DNA of 60,000 nt from Cryptomeria japonica (lineage: Eukaryota > Streptophyta > Pinopsida > Cupressales > Cupressaceae), in assembly GCF_030272615.1 (NCBI RefSeq), contig NC_081405.1:160896694-160956693 (forward strand), read 5' to 3'. Positions 47,811 to 59,884 of this stretch are shown piece by piece. A program made the position numbers and the translations under genes. Position 1 is the first letter of the stretch. Each line of letters starts with the position of its first letter. The notes beneath the pieces were generated by a model that saw only the letters and a list, made by a program, of their open reading frames with translations, was not told the DNA's origin and did no database searches.

Positions 47811-49517
47811 GTTTTGCAGTGTTTGAGGGAAAATCAGTTGTATGGCAGTCTGTCGAAGTGTGCTTTCTTTAAAACTGAGATCAAGTACCTTGGTCATGTT
47901 ATATCCGGTGATGGGATCTCAGTAGACCCATCAAAGATCAAAGCAATTATGGATTGGCTAGCACCTACCAGTGTGACAGAGGTCAGGAGCTTCATGGGCT
48001 TAGCAGGTTATTACCGACGTTTTGTCGAGGGATTCTCTAGAATTGCTCATCCTATCACTTCTCTTCAGCGTAAAGGGAAGAAGTTTGAGTGGATGGAGAA
48101 GTGCGAGAAGGCCTTTCAGGAGCTTAAAAAGGCACTTACTACTGCACCTATCCTTGTAGTACCGGATCCTTCAGCTGATTTCATGGTTTGCACAGATGCT
48201 TCCCTAGATGGTTTAGGAGCAGTACTTATGCAGAATGGCAGAGCTATAGCATTTGAGTCTAGGAAACTCAAGACTCACGAGCTTAATTACCCCACTCATG
48301 ACCTTGAGCTTGCAGCTGTAGTACATGCACTTGTGAGATGGAGACACTTCCTTTTGGGTCATCACTTTGAGTTGCACTCAGACCATCAGAGCCTTCAGTA
48401 CATATTCACTCAGCCGAATCTTAATGCACGACAGAGGAGATGGATGGAATTCTTGTGTGAGTATGATTTTGACGTTCACTACATCAAATGGAAAGAAAAT
48501 GTAGTTGCAGATGCCTTGAGTAGGAAACGTCACGAGATATTCACCATGTCTATGGGCACGGATTTGAGAGATCGGATCATGCAGCGATTGCCAGAGGACA
48601 GATGGTATTTAGAGGTTTTCCAGGCTATTCGATCTCAGGAAACTTTGGAAGGGAAATATGTGGATTATTCCTTAGAGCCCGATGGTTTATTACGCCATAG
48701 AGGGCGCATCTATGTACCTTCTACCGGGGGATTGCGAGAGTTCATTATCACAGAGGCTCATAGAGCTCCTTATGCAGCACATCCCGGGGTCAAGAAGTTG
48801 CATGCAGACTTGAGAGAACTATATCATTGGCCAGGAATGCGACAGCTTATCGCCGAGTTGATAGCACGATGCCTTGAGTGTCAGAGAGTTAAGGCAGAGC
48901 ACAGCCATCCAGGTGGGTTGCTCCAATCTCATGCTATACCAGAGTGGAAGTGGGACACTATATCTATGGATTTCATCATTGGTCTCCCTATGTCATCTCG
49001 CCGCCATGATGCCATCTTGGTGACGGTTGACAAGTTGACCAAAGTGGCTCACTTTTCACCAGTTCGTACCACCTTCACAGCACCAGCAGTAGCACAGGTG
49101 TTTTTGCAAGACATTGTCAGACTTCATGGTGTTCCACGTAAGATCATTTCCGACAGGGATTCCCTCTTCACTTCCTCTTTTTGGAAGGCGTTACAGGCAG
49201 CTATGGGCACCAAGCTCAATTTCAGTACAGCCTATCATCCGGAAACGGATGGCCAGACACAGAGAGTTAATCAGGTGTTAGAGGATATGCTTCACATGTA
49301 CGTCATAGATCACCAGTCTAGATGGGAGGAGTATCTTCCTTTAGTGGAGTTTGCCTATAACAATGGGCATCACACGTCCTTGGGAATGCCACCCTATCAG
49401 GCATTATATGGCAGGCCTTGTAGGACACCATTGAGTTGGGACCGCATAGAGGACAGAGTTGCTATTGGTCCAGAGATAGTTCGGGATATGGAGCAGCAGG
49501 TGGATTTGATTAGGTAG
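47811..49517 (+). CDS. gypsy-1 RT end, RNase H and integrase core
   Basis: It opens with the RT thumb ([14 protein letters not shown]). RNase H begins near 48,185 ([15 protein letters not shown]) and runs to VVADALSRK near 48,520. Integrase: the HHCC zinc module ([20 protein letters not shown] ... [11 protein letters not shown], about 48,779-48,903); first Asp in MDFIIGLP (48,969); second Asp in [14 protein letters not shown] (49,152). At exactly 35 residues after the second Asp, where the catalytic Glu belongs, the codon at 49,260-49,262 is CAG (Gln; TDGQTQRVN). This residue change should inactivate integrase. It ends at TAG 49,515-49,517. Confidence 0.92.
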   Translation, partial: VLQCLRENQLYGSLSKCAFFKTEIKYLGHVISGDGISVDPSKIKAIMDWLAPTSVTEVRSFMGLAGYYRRFVEGFSRIAHPITSLQRKGKKFEWMEKCEKAFQELKKALTTAPILVVPDPSADFMVCTDASLDGLGAVLMQNGRAIAFESRKLKTHELNYPTHDLELAAVVHALVRWRHFLLGHHFELHSDHQSLQYIFTQPNLNARQRRWMEFLCEYDFDVHYIKWKENVVADALSRKRHEIFTMSMGTDLRDRIMQRLPEDRWYLEVFQAIRSQETLEGKYVDYSLEPDGLLRHRGRIYVPSTGGLREFIITEAHRAPYAAHPGVKKLHADLRELYHWPGMRQLIAELIARCLECQRVKAEHSHPGGLLQSHAIPEWKWDTISMDFIIGLPMSSRRHDAILVTVDKLTKVAHFSPVRTTFTAPAVAQVFLQDIVRLHGVPRKIISDRDSLFTSSFWKALQAAMGTKLNFSTAYHPETDGQTQRVNQVLEDMLHMYVIDHQSRWEEYLPLVEFAYNNGHHTSLGMPPYQALYGRPCRTPLSWDRIEDRVAIGPEIVRDMEQQVDLIR

Positions 49518-50030
49518 CGTCTTAGAGAGGCGCAGGATAGACAGAAGAAGTATGCAGATGCAAAGAGGGTTGATCGTAGCTACTCAGTTGGAGATAGAGT
49601 CTTCTTGAGAGTGCGACCGCATAAGAGTCCAATCCGTTATGGAAAGGGTTCTAAGCTCGCACCTCAATTTGTAGGACCATTTGAGATCCTTGAGAGGATA
49701 GGGCCAGTTGCCTACCGTCTAGCATTGCCACCTAGCCTGTCATGCATCCACGATGTGTTTCATGTTTCAGTTTTGAGGAAGTATATCTATGATGAGTCTC
49801 ATATTCTAGATTGGGATGCCTTGCAGGTGGAGTCGGACGGGCAGCTAGCTTTGGAGCCCATTCGCATTTTGGCACGCCGGACACTGAGCCTTCGAGGGCG
49901 AGAGCTGGACCAGGTTAGGGTCCAGTGGGATTGCTATGATGAGGTCACAACCTCATGGGAGGATGCAGCACTTATGAGATCACAGTACCCCCACCTTTTT
50001 GATGAACTCCAGGAGGAAGTTCATGCCTAG
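49518..50030 (+). CDS. gypsy-1 integrase C-terminus with chromodomain-like end
   Basis: After the TAG the frame continues (LREAQDRQKKYAD, SVGDRVFLRV, LAPQFVGPFEILERIGPVAY, the GPY/F module). A short chromodomain-like segment follows (ELDQVRVQWDCYDEVTTSWE ... SQYPHLF). Chromodomains at this place steer insertion into particular chromatin in chromoviruses. Here the aromatic cage is only partly evident, so targeting cannot be judged. It ends naturally at TAG 50,028-50,030. Confidence 0.88.
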   Translation, partial: RLREAQDRQKKYADAKRVDRSYSVGDRVFLRVRPHKSPIRYGKGSKLAPQFVGPFEILERIGPVAYRLALPPSLSCIHDVFHVSVLRKYIYDESHILDWDALQVESDGQLALEPIRILARRTLSLRGRELDQVRVQWDCYDEVTTSWEDAALMRSQYPHLFDELQEEVHA

Positions 50031-50040
50031 AGGGGGAGGG
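50031..50040 (+). other. gypsy-1 polypurine tract
   Basis: AGGGGGAGGG touches the 3' LTR start TGTGAGG. Confidence 0.9.
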
Positions 50041-53000
50041 TGTGAGGCCCTACCCCGATTCAGTTTGACATTTTCGGTTATTTACATATTGAGACTATTA
50101 TGGATGCTTTATTTTATGCTTTATGGACTTAGAACTTATATGATTCCATGATTTGGATCACACTGACATTGTTGATGTTTTATTGCATGCATGATGATTA
50201 TGAAACTTTAGATATGTTCTAGAATAGAATTACATTATGATGGTGAATGTCGTTATTGGAAATTTGCAGGATCTCATTTTGATGATAGAAAAATGATGCT
50301 TAATTATGAATGGTTCAATTTTGGGAAATTATGTTAATTGCTTATGTGAAATTGAATTTGAAAACAAATGAGAAATTGAATTATTGTTGCCTAATGTATG
50401 AGTGTTTGATTTGAAATGGAATCCATGTATTTGATTACATACAATTGTGATTATTTGGAGTTACTAATGTGTTAATTGAGATGCGCAGGAAAAATTATCC
50501 ATGTGACCATGGAATTTAATGGAGAACCAAGCCTAGACCAATGTGCGTTTGTTAAGCCGGGAGTTGTCTATTTGGAGAGACAACACCCCTCCCCTTGTAA
50601 TGTATTTTATTTGTGATGTGTATAATGCTTGAGTGTAAAATTTAATTTATATGTTAATGTGTAATCCTTCAAGGGACAATTTCCATGTGTAATTTTTATA
50701 TTATATTTTTGTTGTGTCACTTGACACATGTGCTGATTAAGTGTCATTGATTTTGACTTGTCTCTTGGAGGGAGTTTTGTTTCTACCAAGGCCAATTCAA
50801 AAACATGAGTGTGGTCCCAAATTTGTCTTGGGTAGGGAGTCATGGGAGTGGTCAACTCAAGTTTGACCCGTAGGTAAACTTCAGTGGGGTTTCCAAAGGG
50901 TTTAATGGACTCCTAGGGTAATTTTTTAGGCTTTTCCAAAGGTCCTAAGGGTATACCTATGGGTTAGGGGTGTTTTGCAACATGTGGCTTCTCCCATGTG
51001 ACTATGAAGTCACTTCAAAAAGTGATAATTCCAAGATGCACGAAAATTGAACTTAGAAAGTTCTCCCTAGGATAGAGAACCTTCCCTTTAGGAGTTAAAC
51101 TCTCTTCCCCATCCTCTTCCACCTTTTCCCTTTCCAATTTGAGTAATGTGCAAGAGTTTGGGAAGGGCAACCAATGGGAACTCACACCTCACCCAAGGGG
51201 TTGGGAAGTGTGTGAGAGGCCTTCTTAGGCAAGAATTTGCAAACTTAGTGAGTAATCACCCACTCTCCTTTCTTGGAGATTTTGCTTGCTTTGAAAAAGT
51301 TAGTAGGAGTTTGGCATTTTTAGTGGAAATTGGGCAGCTCATCCCCAACTAAAATTAGCAAACCTATTGGCAGAATAAGGTTGGTTACTTCTTACCTCCT
51401 CTTGTTATGTTGTAAATGATTGTTTATGTTGTTTTGTAAAAGAAAGGAGTTGCTTGAAAGATTGTGTTTTATGAAGTTTTTGTGTTGAAGTAAAATGTGT
51501 AGTTTTCTTTTCTATGTGTTTGTTGTATTTCTTGTTGTTTTTGGGAGTGTCCAAGATCTCCTATCCTTGGGAGGGTAGGAAGATCTTGGGGGTGGAAGGA
51601 GTTTGACAGCCATGGGTGAGAGGCTCTCCTTATGGAGAGTGTTCTCAAGGGAGTCCTTGGTGACCCTTGATGCATAGCCTTGTGAATGCATTTGGGGGTC
51701 ATAAGGGGAGCATATATGGCCTTGAGCCTTTTTGGGGGGCATAAGGTATGTGAAAGTATTTGGGTTGCATTGTGTTGCCATGAGGTGGCTAATGTAGTAT
51801 TGTTTTTGGCATGCATTCTCCCCATTGGTACTTGGTCCACTTCCACCCATGGAAGAGTCACCATGAAAGTGGTGAATGTGTAGCTTGGGAAGGGATATTT
51901 GTATGTAAATGTGTTTCTATGTTTGTTGTGGGGTTTGTATGTGTGTAACCCGTCTAGTGCTTGGTTCTCCAAGCTCGGGGGTGGCTTCTAGTAAGCCTAG
52001 GCTGGGAGGTGAGCTTCCCATGGTCAAAAATGTGTTATTTTTGCAGGTTGCATGGGGATGGGAAAAGAAGGAATGAAGAACTAAGTTGCTGTTTTATGTT
52101 GCAATATATTCTTTTTTTTTGGAGTTGTAAATGAAAAGAAAGGAAAAGAGCTAGATTGTGATTATCCACAAGAAAGAGGATTTTGTATTCCATGTTAGCT
52201 TGTAAGAAAAAAAAAGGGATAGGCAATGATGTATTTATCTTCCAAATAGTAAAGCAATGTATTGGAAAGGAAAAATGTAAATGTTTATTTGCCCAAAATC
52301 CTTGCGTTCATCTTTACTTGTAATAAGTTTAAAAAAAAATAGGTATAATGACCTCACTCTAGTTAGTGTTGCAAAGAGGTGAAGGAATGTACTAGATAGG
52401 GTATGAATCTTCATGATTTGTAAAAGAGGAAATAAAAGGATAATTTTTACCAAATGCAAATTTAAGATTTCTGCTCCTAGATGTAGTTTCTTACTGTATG
52501 TTTCTTATGTTATTAAGCTGCTGTAAATTTGTTCAAAAAAAAATCTGTCTTTCATCTTTCTGATAATTGCAGCAAAAGAAATTATTTTATTGTTTATTTC
52601 TTGCTTTTAGACTTAGCATTTAGTTTAGTAGTTGGTTACAAGGAGAAATAATATGCCTTCTTGAGTTACAAATTAATCAGCCACAAGGATATTTATATAT
52701 ATATATATATATAACTATATATATATATATATATATATTTACATATATATTTTTATACAATTTTAAACATTAAAGAATCTGTTACAAAAAAAAACAGGAG
52801 GCTTATTAAATCATGTATATATGGGTATATACATATATTTATATATATATATATATACCTGAATATATATATATATATACATATATTCTCATTATTCTGC
52901 TCATTTAAAAAAAATATATAATACAGAAGACTTATTAAGACATATACATATATATGTGTATATATATATATATATATTTTTGCATATATAAAAAAAAAGG

Positions 53001-53631
53001 AATCAAAAAAGAAACCCTCATAAAATATGCCTCTGCGAAGTGTATGTCTATTAAAACCAGCACGCAGTCTTGCAAATAACGCAGGGGGTGGGTAGCGCGG
53101 GCCGCGCCCTTGGGCGGCGGCGCCACCCAGGCTGCGGAACCCGCAGACCCTGGGCGGCGCTGCCGCAGCCGGCAGCAACCCCCGCCTTCCCCTGTCCCTT
53201 CCGCAGTACCCGCGCGGTGGTGTAACCGGTAATAGACGGCGACGCGTGGAAACCTCCTCTCCGCCGTGTTTTTGAACTCCGCTCCGCCCGACTCCCTCTC
53301 CTTTCCACCGCCACTAAATAAATCAAACGCAAAAAAATAATAACGGAGGGTGAGGGTTCGATTTGACCGCCCTGCGTGCGGATGCTCGGCCGCCGACCCT
53401 CCTCCTCACACCCTGCACGGACAAACACTTAGAGCTTGGAAGTAAAGAGAAAAAAAAGAAAGAAGGGGAGATATTCTGTTCGCCCTAACCCTAGTCCGGG
53501 ATTAGGGCAACACTCCCAAATTTAATAAACATGTGAGTTTTTTTTGGGATTATAAGTCAAGCACTCACATTTAAGAGGGTTATAGTTAAGTTTACAAATG
53601 TTTTCATAAAGCATATATATATATATATGTG

Positions 53632-53663
<32 letters not shown>

Positions 53664-54521
53664 AATACATATATATATATATATATATATGTAAGTAGAC
53701 TTTAAATGACATTTAAAAGGCATTAAATTTGGTTAAAATAAGTATTACAACGTTGGGCATATGGAGAATAGAATTTATAGAAGGGTATTATTATTTTTTT
53801 TGAGAGGATTTATTTCGAAGAGGGGTTTAACTATTCTATTAAATTGGACTCATACATTGATTTTAGAATTTATGTAATGTCATTCTTTCCTTTTAAATTA
53901 TTATTGAATGTAGAAGAAATTTTATAAGAGGGATTTTAATAATTAGGTAGATTAGAATTGCAAATAGAGGGGTGCAAACACTAAGATTTTGTAGGGGCCA
54001 AAGAGGGCCAAATTAAGTATATGATTATAACGTAGTTTAAAATTAGGGGGGGGGGTCTAATTTAAATAAGGAATATTATTCCAAGAGGTTTTTTAATTTA
54101 GTAGAGTGATTTTAGACTATGGGGGCTTAAATTAATTAAGGTGTTTTAAATTACCAGGATAAATAGATTTAAAAAAAAAAAAAAAAAAATCCTAGAAGGA
54201 TATGAATGATTAAACAAATTTCATAAAGAAAGTTTAATTCGGGAGTAAACGCTATACTTGAGATTTTTAATTAATAATTTAAGAAGATTAGTGTTAATCC
54301 TTTTTGAGGAAATATTAGCTCGTAGATGACTTAGTAAACCCTGTCACCCAACTGAGTTTAATTACCCGATTTATGCAAAACAGTTATGACTTAACCCAAA
54401 TTGCATTATTTATTTAAGTTGATCGCACTAAGTCGCATTATTTTAATTTAGTTAGTCGATAATTAGTTAAGTATTTAAAAAAAAAAAAAATTCCGTTCGT
54501 GCCCAAGAGTTGGGCATGACA
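50041..54521 (+). repeat. gypsy-1 3' LTR (4,481 bp)
   Basis: Starts TGTGAGGCCCTACCCCG and ends GTTGGGCATGACA. It has non-coding content only; the frames at 50,607-53,428 are compositional. It carries the conserved hairpin (50,563-50,584), GTGTCACTTGACAC near 50,714, a series of AT microsatellites (52,697-52,990), a GC island (53,075-53,410), the telomere-like inverted repeat (53,482-53,508) and a second AT tract (53,612-53,690). Confidence 0.93.
53075..53410 (+). promoter_or_regulatory. GC-rich island in gypsy-1 3' LTR
   Basis: A CpG-dense block with inverted GCGGCGCC/GGCTGCGG/CCGCAG words, followed within about 70 bp by the CCCTAACCC element. By analogy with other LTRs this may be the promoter and RNA-start zone. 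No TATA box can be assigned with confidence. Confidence 0.5.
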
Positions 54522-55042
54522 CTTTTATTCATTCAAAGCATTCTATTATTACTCGGTTGCAACTCGATAAATACTAAACTTCACTCGGTAGACATTATGC
54601 CTTCATTAACCGATAGCGATAACCTTAGGGTTTACCAACTAGGTTCCTTAGGGTTTTACCGACTAGGTTCTTTGCTCGGTAACATAGTATAGTATTAACC
54701 TTACAATCAATAACATATGTATGATGTCAAAACAATCTAAACATCATGATCTCATCATTGTCTAACTCGGTAATAGTTGCCCATTGAATAACTTATTTCT
54801 CCCCTTATTCATTATATTCTTTTTGTGTCTTTTACCGACATCTTTATACTCATCAAATCATACTTCTCAAGATATGGCAACATCATACTGAACTAGAAAA
54901 TCAATTTCTTGACATCAATGACAAAATAATAATATTAAGACAGTAAACATCCTTAATCAGTTATTTCCATAATCATCAACAACCTTCTCAATATCCTTAT
55001 TGAAATGCTAACAATCTCTCCTTGTCTGTTATAATGCCAACA
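54522..55042 (-). repeat. copia-2 5' LTR fragment (521 bp)
   Basis: Starts exactly where the gypsy-1 3' LTR ends and aligns to 38,963-39,483, the outer third of the copia-2 LTR. It ends ATAATGCCAACA, then the TSD GGGAT. Confidence 0.92.
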
Positions 55043-55843
55043 GGGATTAATTAATTCCTAATATTGACTAGGCTGAAATTGATTTTTAATACTCTTCATT
55101 ATCAAGGTTTAATTAAAATTGGGGATTAATTTTTATATAGCTATATTATTCACATAATTGATTAAACTTTATTAGCAAGGGTTATTAATGAGAATTTTAT
55201 ATAATTAGTTTTCATATTTAAATAAATATGGATGTTCGTGTTAAAATTCCTTTGGGGAATTTTATTAATGAAATTTATTAATTGTTTAATGTAAAATTTT
55301 AGCCTATGAGGTCATTATTGGCCGAATATTTAATAGTTGAAATTTAAATGTCTTAGGGGATTTAAATTTGACTTTAATATAAAATGAATTTAATTGGCAA
55401 ATATTATAACTGATTTGGTTAACTTTAATAGTTATACTTAAAAGTGTATTTCACGTACGTTCAATTAATTATTTTTAATATGAGTTAACAACATTATTTT
55501 TATTTAGTCTTGAGCATTTTAATACTATTGAGATAATTAATGTCTCTTGAACAATTGTTGGATAAATTTTTATTAGGGGTTATTAATTGATTTAGTTAAT
55601 TAATTAATTAAGTTATGATGATCCCTTTTAGAGAATAATTAGTCTTCTCTAATTATTGTCGCCATATTGATTTAGTTAATTGAATCAATTTTAGTAAACC
55701 ATTCATTTAATTCCTGAGATAACCCTTAGTTAAGACAAAACTTATCTATTCCATTTTGAATGTAGATTTATTAATGTATTTATGTTGTTAAAAAAAATAA
55801 AAAATTTGTTGTTCCATTTTTGCCCAAAAGTTTGGGCATGACA
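55043..55843 (+). mobile_element. LTR-A, right part
   Basis: The first five bases are the copia-2 TSD (GGGAT). The rest continues LTR-A and ends TTTGGGCATGACA, the family end seen at 45,096 and 54,521. CATTA follows, against CATTG on the left side. Confidence 0.85.
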
Positions 55844-56384
55844 CATTAATTTCATGCTTTTGATTATTTTTATAGCGCTTTTGTGTAAAATGGTTCTTTT
55901 GCTTGATGTTATCGCGTATTTGTGATGTGTTGTGGCGCATATGCTTTATTTAGTGCTTTTGCTTAATGTTATCTCACATTTATCATTTGGTGTAGCGCTT
56001 TTGTCATTTGCTTTTGATAATTGTGTCTAAGTCAATTTTTATTGATGAGATTTGATGATTGTTGATGTCAAAATAGATAGATGATGTTTAATAGATGATT
56101 CTCAGATAGATTGATAGATTGATAAATTGATAACCATGATTGATGGTTGTTTATTGGATAAGCTTTAAGAGACCGATCCAGTCTCTAATGAAGAGCTAAT
56201 AAGTTTAGGCAACTGAGTACCACTTGTTGATTGATAGAATAGATTGTCTGATAGATAGGATAGGATTGATAGGTAGGATAGATGATTTGATTGATAGAAT
56301 AGATCATGTGATTGACTTAGACACACTTGGTTGCAAAAACATGAGAAACTAGGTGTTTAGTACTGTCATGAGCGATTTTCGTCG
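55844..56384. other. Non-coding flank right of LTR-A, GATA-rich simple repeats
   Basis: Sequence in the style of 34,140-34,359 (TAGCGCTTTTG, CTTTTGATAATT), then GATAGATT/GATTGATAG simple repeat from about 56,080 to 56,310. It runs into the PMD-like pseudogene. Confidence 0.55.
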
Positions 56385-58281
56385 ATGAGACACTTAGTTC
56401 TGGAGCTAGATGCTAAAACTATTAGCCATATTGATGCATGCAAATTGACATATCTCTTGGATATGCTTGATATTAGGATAAACAGGGGATTATTGACAGT
56501 GCTTGCAGAGAGGTGGCATAGTGACCACAACTCCTTTCACCTACCCACTAGTGAGATCAGTGTGACTCTAGAGGATGTATATAGGGTTCTTCAGTTTATC
56601 AAGACATGGGAGGAGTAGTAGCATTGAGGACTATTTTTGGAGATGAGTCAATTGATGGCTCAGAGATGAGATGGGAGGATATGTTGATGTACTATGACAC
56701 TCTTCCTTCCATTATGGCTGGATTAGTTGGAGGTTTCATTTATCCAAATAGGAGATCTCAAGGATTGTTAGTTGGATGGGGCAGGGTTCTCTTGAGCATG
56801 ATGCAACATAGGATGAGATACGCATGGGGTGTCTATGTATTAGCTCATTTATATCATGACTTACATCAGGTTGTGTATGATGGAGCAACTGGTCTTTCCA
56901 TAGGAGTGACTCTCTTATAGGTTTGGTGTTGGTAACATATAGCTATCACACGACCTATTCATGATAGGGTATGAGGAGATGACCAACCATATATTTATTT
57001 GTATAGTGGCATGGTTACCCAACATAAGCTAGAAAAGCTTGAGTACTAGCGATGGGTTTTTGATACCATGGACTTAGTGATTTGGAGACCTATGTAGACT
57101 ATGAGCCTTGGTATGATGATGTGAGATTGTTACCTTTCATTATGTAGACTAGATACTTGATTGGCGGGACTCTAATTGTTATAGAGAGACAATTGCTTTT
57201 TCGAATCCTAAGACAGTTTGGTAGACCACGGGGGATGCCACTAGGTGTTTCCTTGTATGCTTAGACATACAAGGACATGTGAGACTAGTGTCCTCTTTCC
57301 TTTTATACAACTTACATAGAGTTCATTTCATTACCCATGGTTCCATTTGATCTATTACCACATGTTTTGGATGTGGGTGCCACTGATGAGTATTCCCGAT
57401 TTCTAGAAACACATCATTTCCCAAGGATCACAGATCCAACAGATCCTCCACCTAGCTATGGATATGAGGATGATGATGAAGATGATCCCTAATAGAGGAG
57501 GAGACAATGACAATAGGGTGGAAGAGGAGGGGATGGGAAGGAGGGGGATGTTGGAAGAGGAGGCAAGAGCGGTGGGAGGAGAGGCGGTCGTCCACAAGTA
57601 CGAGGAGAACCATTTGGTTTTCAGGGCAGAAGTGGACCACTACCTTTGGTAGGCAGGGATGGTGGTAGGGATGGAGGTCGGGGAGAGGGGTATAGAGGCA
57701 TAGGAGGTGGTGATAGAGGTCGATTGGGTGGCAGAGATGGAGGTAGACCAACTGGGAGAGGTAGGGTTCGAGGATAGTTGGGTGGAGAGGATGAGCCGAT
57801 GCAGGATATTCCAGAGGTACAGGCAAGGGGTGATGATACACAGATGGATGATGATTCTCCTGAGATCTTAGATGACACTGATATCTTGAGAGCACATATT
57901 GCACAATTGTAGGCATAGGTTTAGGCTCTGACTCTTGAGAGAGATACTTCCACTAAGAGATATGGTCGAGCGGACAGAACTCTAGAATAGATTCAACAGT
58001 TTGGGTCAAGTTCTCTCTCAGGTGATACAGTTATATCTTTGGTTCATGTTGGGAAGGAGATTGCACACTGGCGTGTGCTATATGAGAGTGTGTTTCCTCC
58101 TATCCAGAGAGTAGGTAGTTATGTCTCTACACAATGTTTGGGCAGATAGGGCCAGACAGAGTGTGGTGGTGTCATGGGACCACCTCGCCGAGACAAAGAT
58201 CTGGATCCTGGGGTAGGACCATCGGGTGGGGCACACCTTTCTCGACAGAGGCATACTAATTTTGGTGGCAGTGCCACATGA
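56385..58281 (+). pseudogene. Plant mobile domain (PMD/MAIN-like) pseudogene with Gly/Arg-rich tail
   Basis: 56,385-56,618 shows the start of an aminotransferase-like plant mobile domain: a RxNRGLLTVLAERWHSDHNS-type helix, then FHLPTSEISVTLEDVYRVLQ. The usual family pattern is LxxALVERWxxxTHTFHLPxGExTxTLxDV. After a frameshift near 56,600 the domain continues (ALRTIFGDES, RYAWGVYVLAHLYHDLHQV). Further on it has DLVIWRP, DYEPWYDDVRLLPF and RQLLFRILRQFGRPRG, with more frame changes and stops. A Gly/Arg-rich stretch (about 57,500-57,780) and a coiled-coil-like end follow. Late stops at 57,910, 57,916, 57,922 and 57,988 are all TAG where Gln is plausible. PMD proteins in plants are linked to transposons and to silencing or meristem maintenance; which applies here is unknown. 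Confidence 0.7.
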
Positions 58282-59776
58282 TTTGAGACTTGATTGTATT
58301 CTTATTGTATCATGGGACGTTGTACACTATTGATGATTTTTTTTATATCATTGTACAGTTTTAGGATTTATGATGATATGCAGACTTTGATGGACTCTAT
58401 ATGATGCTACTCTATTATTCATGCATGATGATGTGATGATGATGATTTCCTTATTCTGACTTCTACATGATGTTCTATATGATGATGACTATGCGATGAT
58501 TCTATATGATGTACCTATGATATTGTTGATTATGAGATTGTCACTACCCTCCTTTATCACTTTTGATTTAAATACAATTCTATTATGGTTTTTTGGTTAA
58601 GCTATTAAAAATGATTGAATAAATGTTATAAAAGAATAAAAATAATAATAAGCACGCACACACGCACACACTTGGAGAGTATAATCCAAAGGCATTATTT
58701 TTATTTTTATTTATTTTTCCCACTCCCAATTATGGCACATGTTGTAGGAGGAATTAGAAGCTTCTAGAGGAATCTCCATCACCTTGCATGTAACTCCCCC
58801 ACTAAGTTTTTAATCAATTTGCATGAGTCCAATATTGGAAAAGAATCTCTTTTTTAATTAAATTCTCTAGATAGTGGAATTGAGAGATTTTTCTTATAAA
58901 ATTGTATGCAAGTTTCAAAGAAGGGAGTTGATTATGTTTTGAAGAAAATTTCCCAAGTTTTTAGTAGTAGGATCTTCTTTGGTAGTCTCATTTTCATTGC
59001 AGGATTTTTAAGTTGTTGTTTGAAGGATTTCTCTGAAGTTGCAAGGAAGGATCAAAAGGATAGCTAGAGGATTCAACATCAAGCTTCGATAAGCCAGGTT
59101 CTCTTCTTGTTATTTCACATTCACATATGAGAAATGGTATTATCCAAAATATAGTTTCTAGATCTTCTCTTATTGTAAATCTTTTCTTCTTATTTAGGAA
59201 TAAATATTGATAAAATACTTTCACATAATGCATGTAAAATATAGTTTTACTATTTATTTATTTCCCTTAGGAAATATTCACATGATCTTGCTTTTTGCTT
59301 TTCCAAAGATTTTAGATCTATCCAAAAATCATATTTCCCTTATTTAAAATTCTTTTTCAGAGATTAAAAAAATCTTCCCTGTGTGATTAAATGATATGAA
59401 TCTTAATATTTATTCTTCTCTTGAATTCTTTTCTCTGGCTCTTTGAATGGAAATCTGAAAGTAAAATCTCATCCTTTAATTAAATTTTACTTGTCTGTGA
59501 ACAGAAAAGTCTGATAATAAAATATAAACCTTGCTGTGTTCATTATTCACTATGAGAAATATTATTCTTTTCCTCTTAGAAAGCCCTCTCTCTATGAATA
59601 TTAATTTTCTGATTACTGTTTTAAACAATTTGCCTACCTCTGTGATAACTTAATTATCTATTTCAGTTCTGAAGCAAATCTCTCTATTTTAATTCATTCC
59701 TGTGAATAAATTCTTGTTTGATCATTTTCATAAATACTCTTTTTTATATACATTGAAAAAAATCTGAGAATGTAAC

Positions 59777-59807
<31 letters not shown>

Positions 59808-59884
59808 CCAAACAAAAATGAATATATTTAATATTGCAAGTAAACTTAATGTAAAAAAATCATGTCCTTCAAAATCTATTTCGA
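58282..59884. other. Non-coding; possibly part of another long LTR
   Basis: GATGATG-rich DNA to about 58,540, then AT-rich DNA with no domain-bearing frame and an (AT)n tract at 59,776-59,801. Its passage from an AT microsatellite into a GC-rich hairpin block at 59,885 mirrors the internal order of LTR-A and the gypsy-1 LTR, but no LTR end was identified. Confidence 0.4.

Larger units (their letters stand above)
45264..50030 (+). pseudogene. gypsy-1 gag-pol, one frame of 1,589 codons with four internal stops
   Basis: All five open pieces (from 45,264, 45,855, 47,238, 47,814 and 49,605) are in the same frame. No frameshift occurs in 4.77 kb. The internal stops are TAG 45,834, TGA 47,109, TAG 47,808 and TAG 49,515. 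Each is one C-to-T step from a sense codon (CAG three times, CGA once), in plant methylation contexts. The start is MPPTTRQARKHGR, 167 bp after the LTR. The end at 50,030 directly meets the PPT. The order gag, protease, RT, RNase H, integrase, chromodomain-like tail is that of Ty3/gypsy chromoviruses. Confidence 0.93.

Noticed and set aside
57403-57916. - strand Pro/Ser/His-rich frames
   Set aside because: They are the reverse of the Gly/Arg-rich tail of the PMD-like pseudogene.
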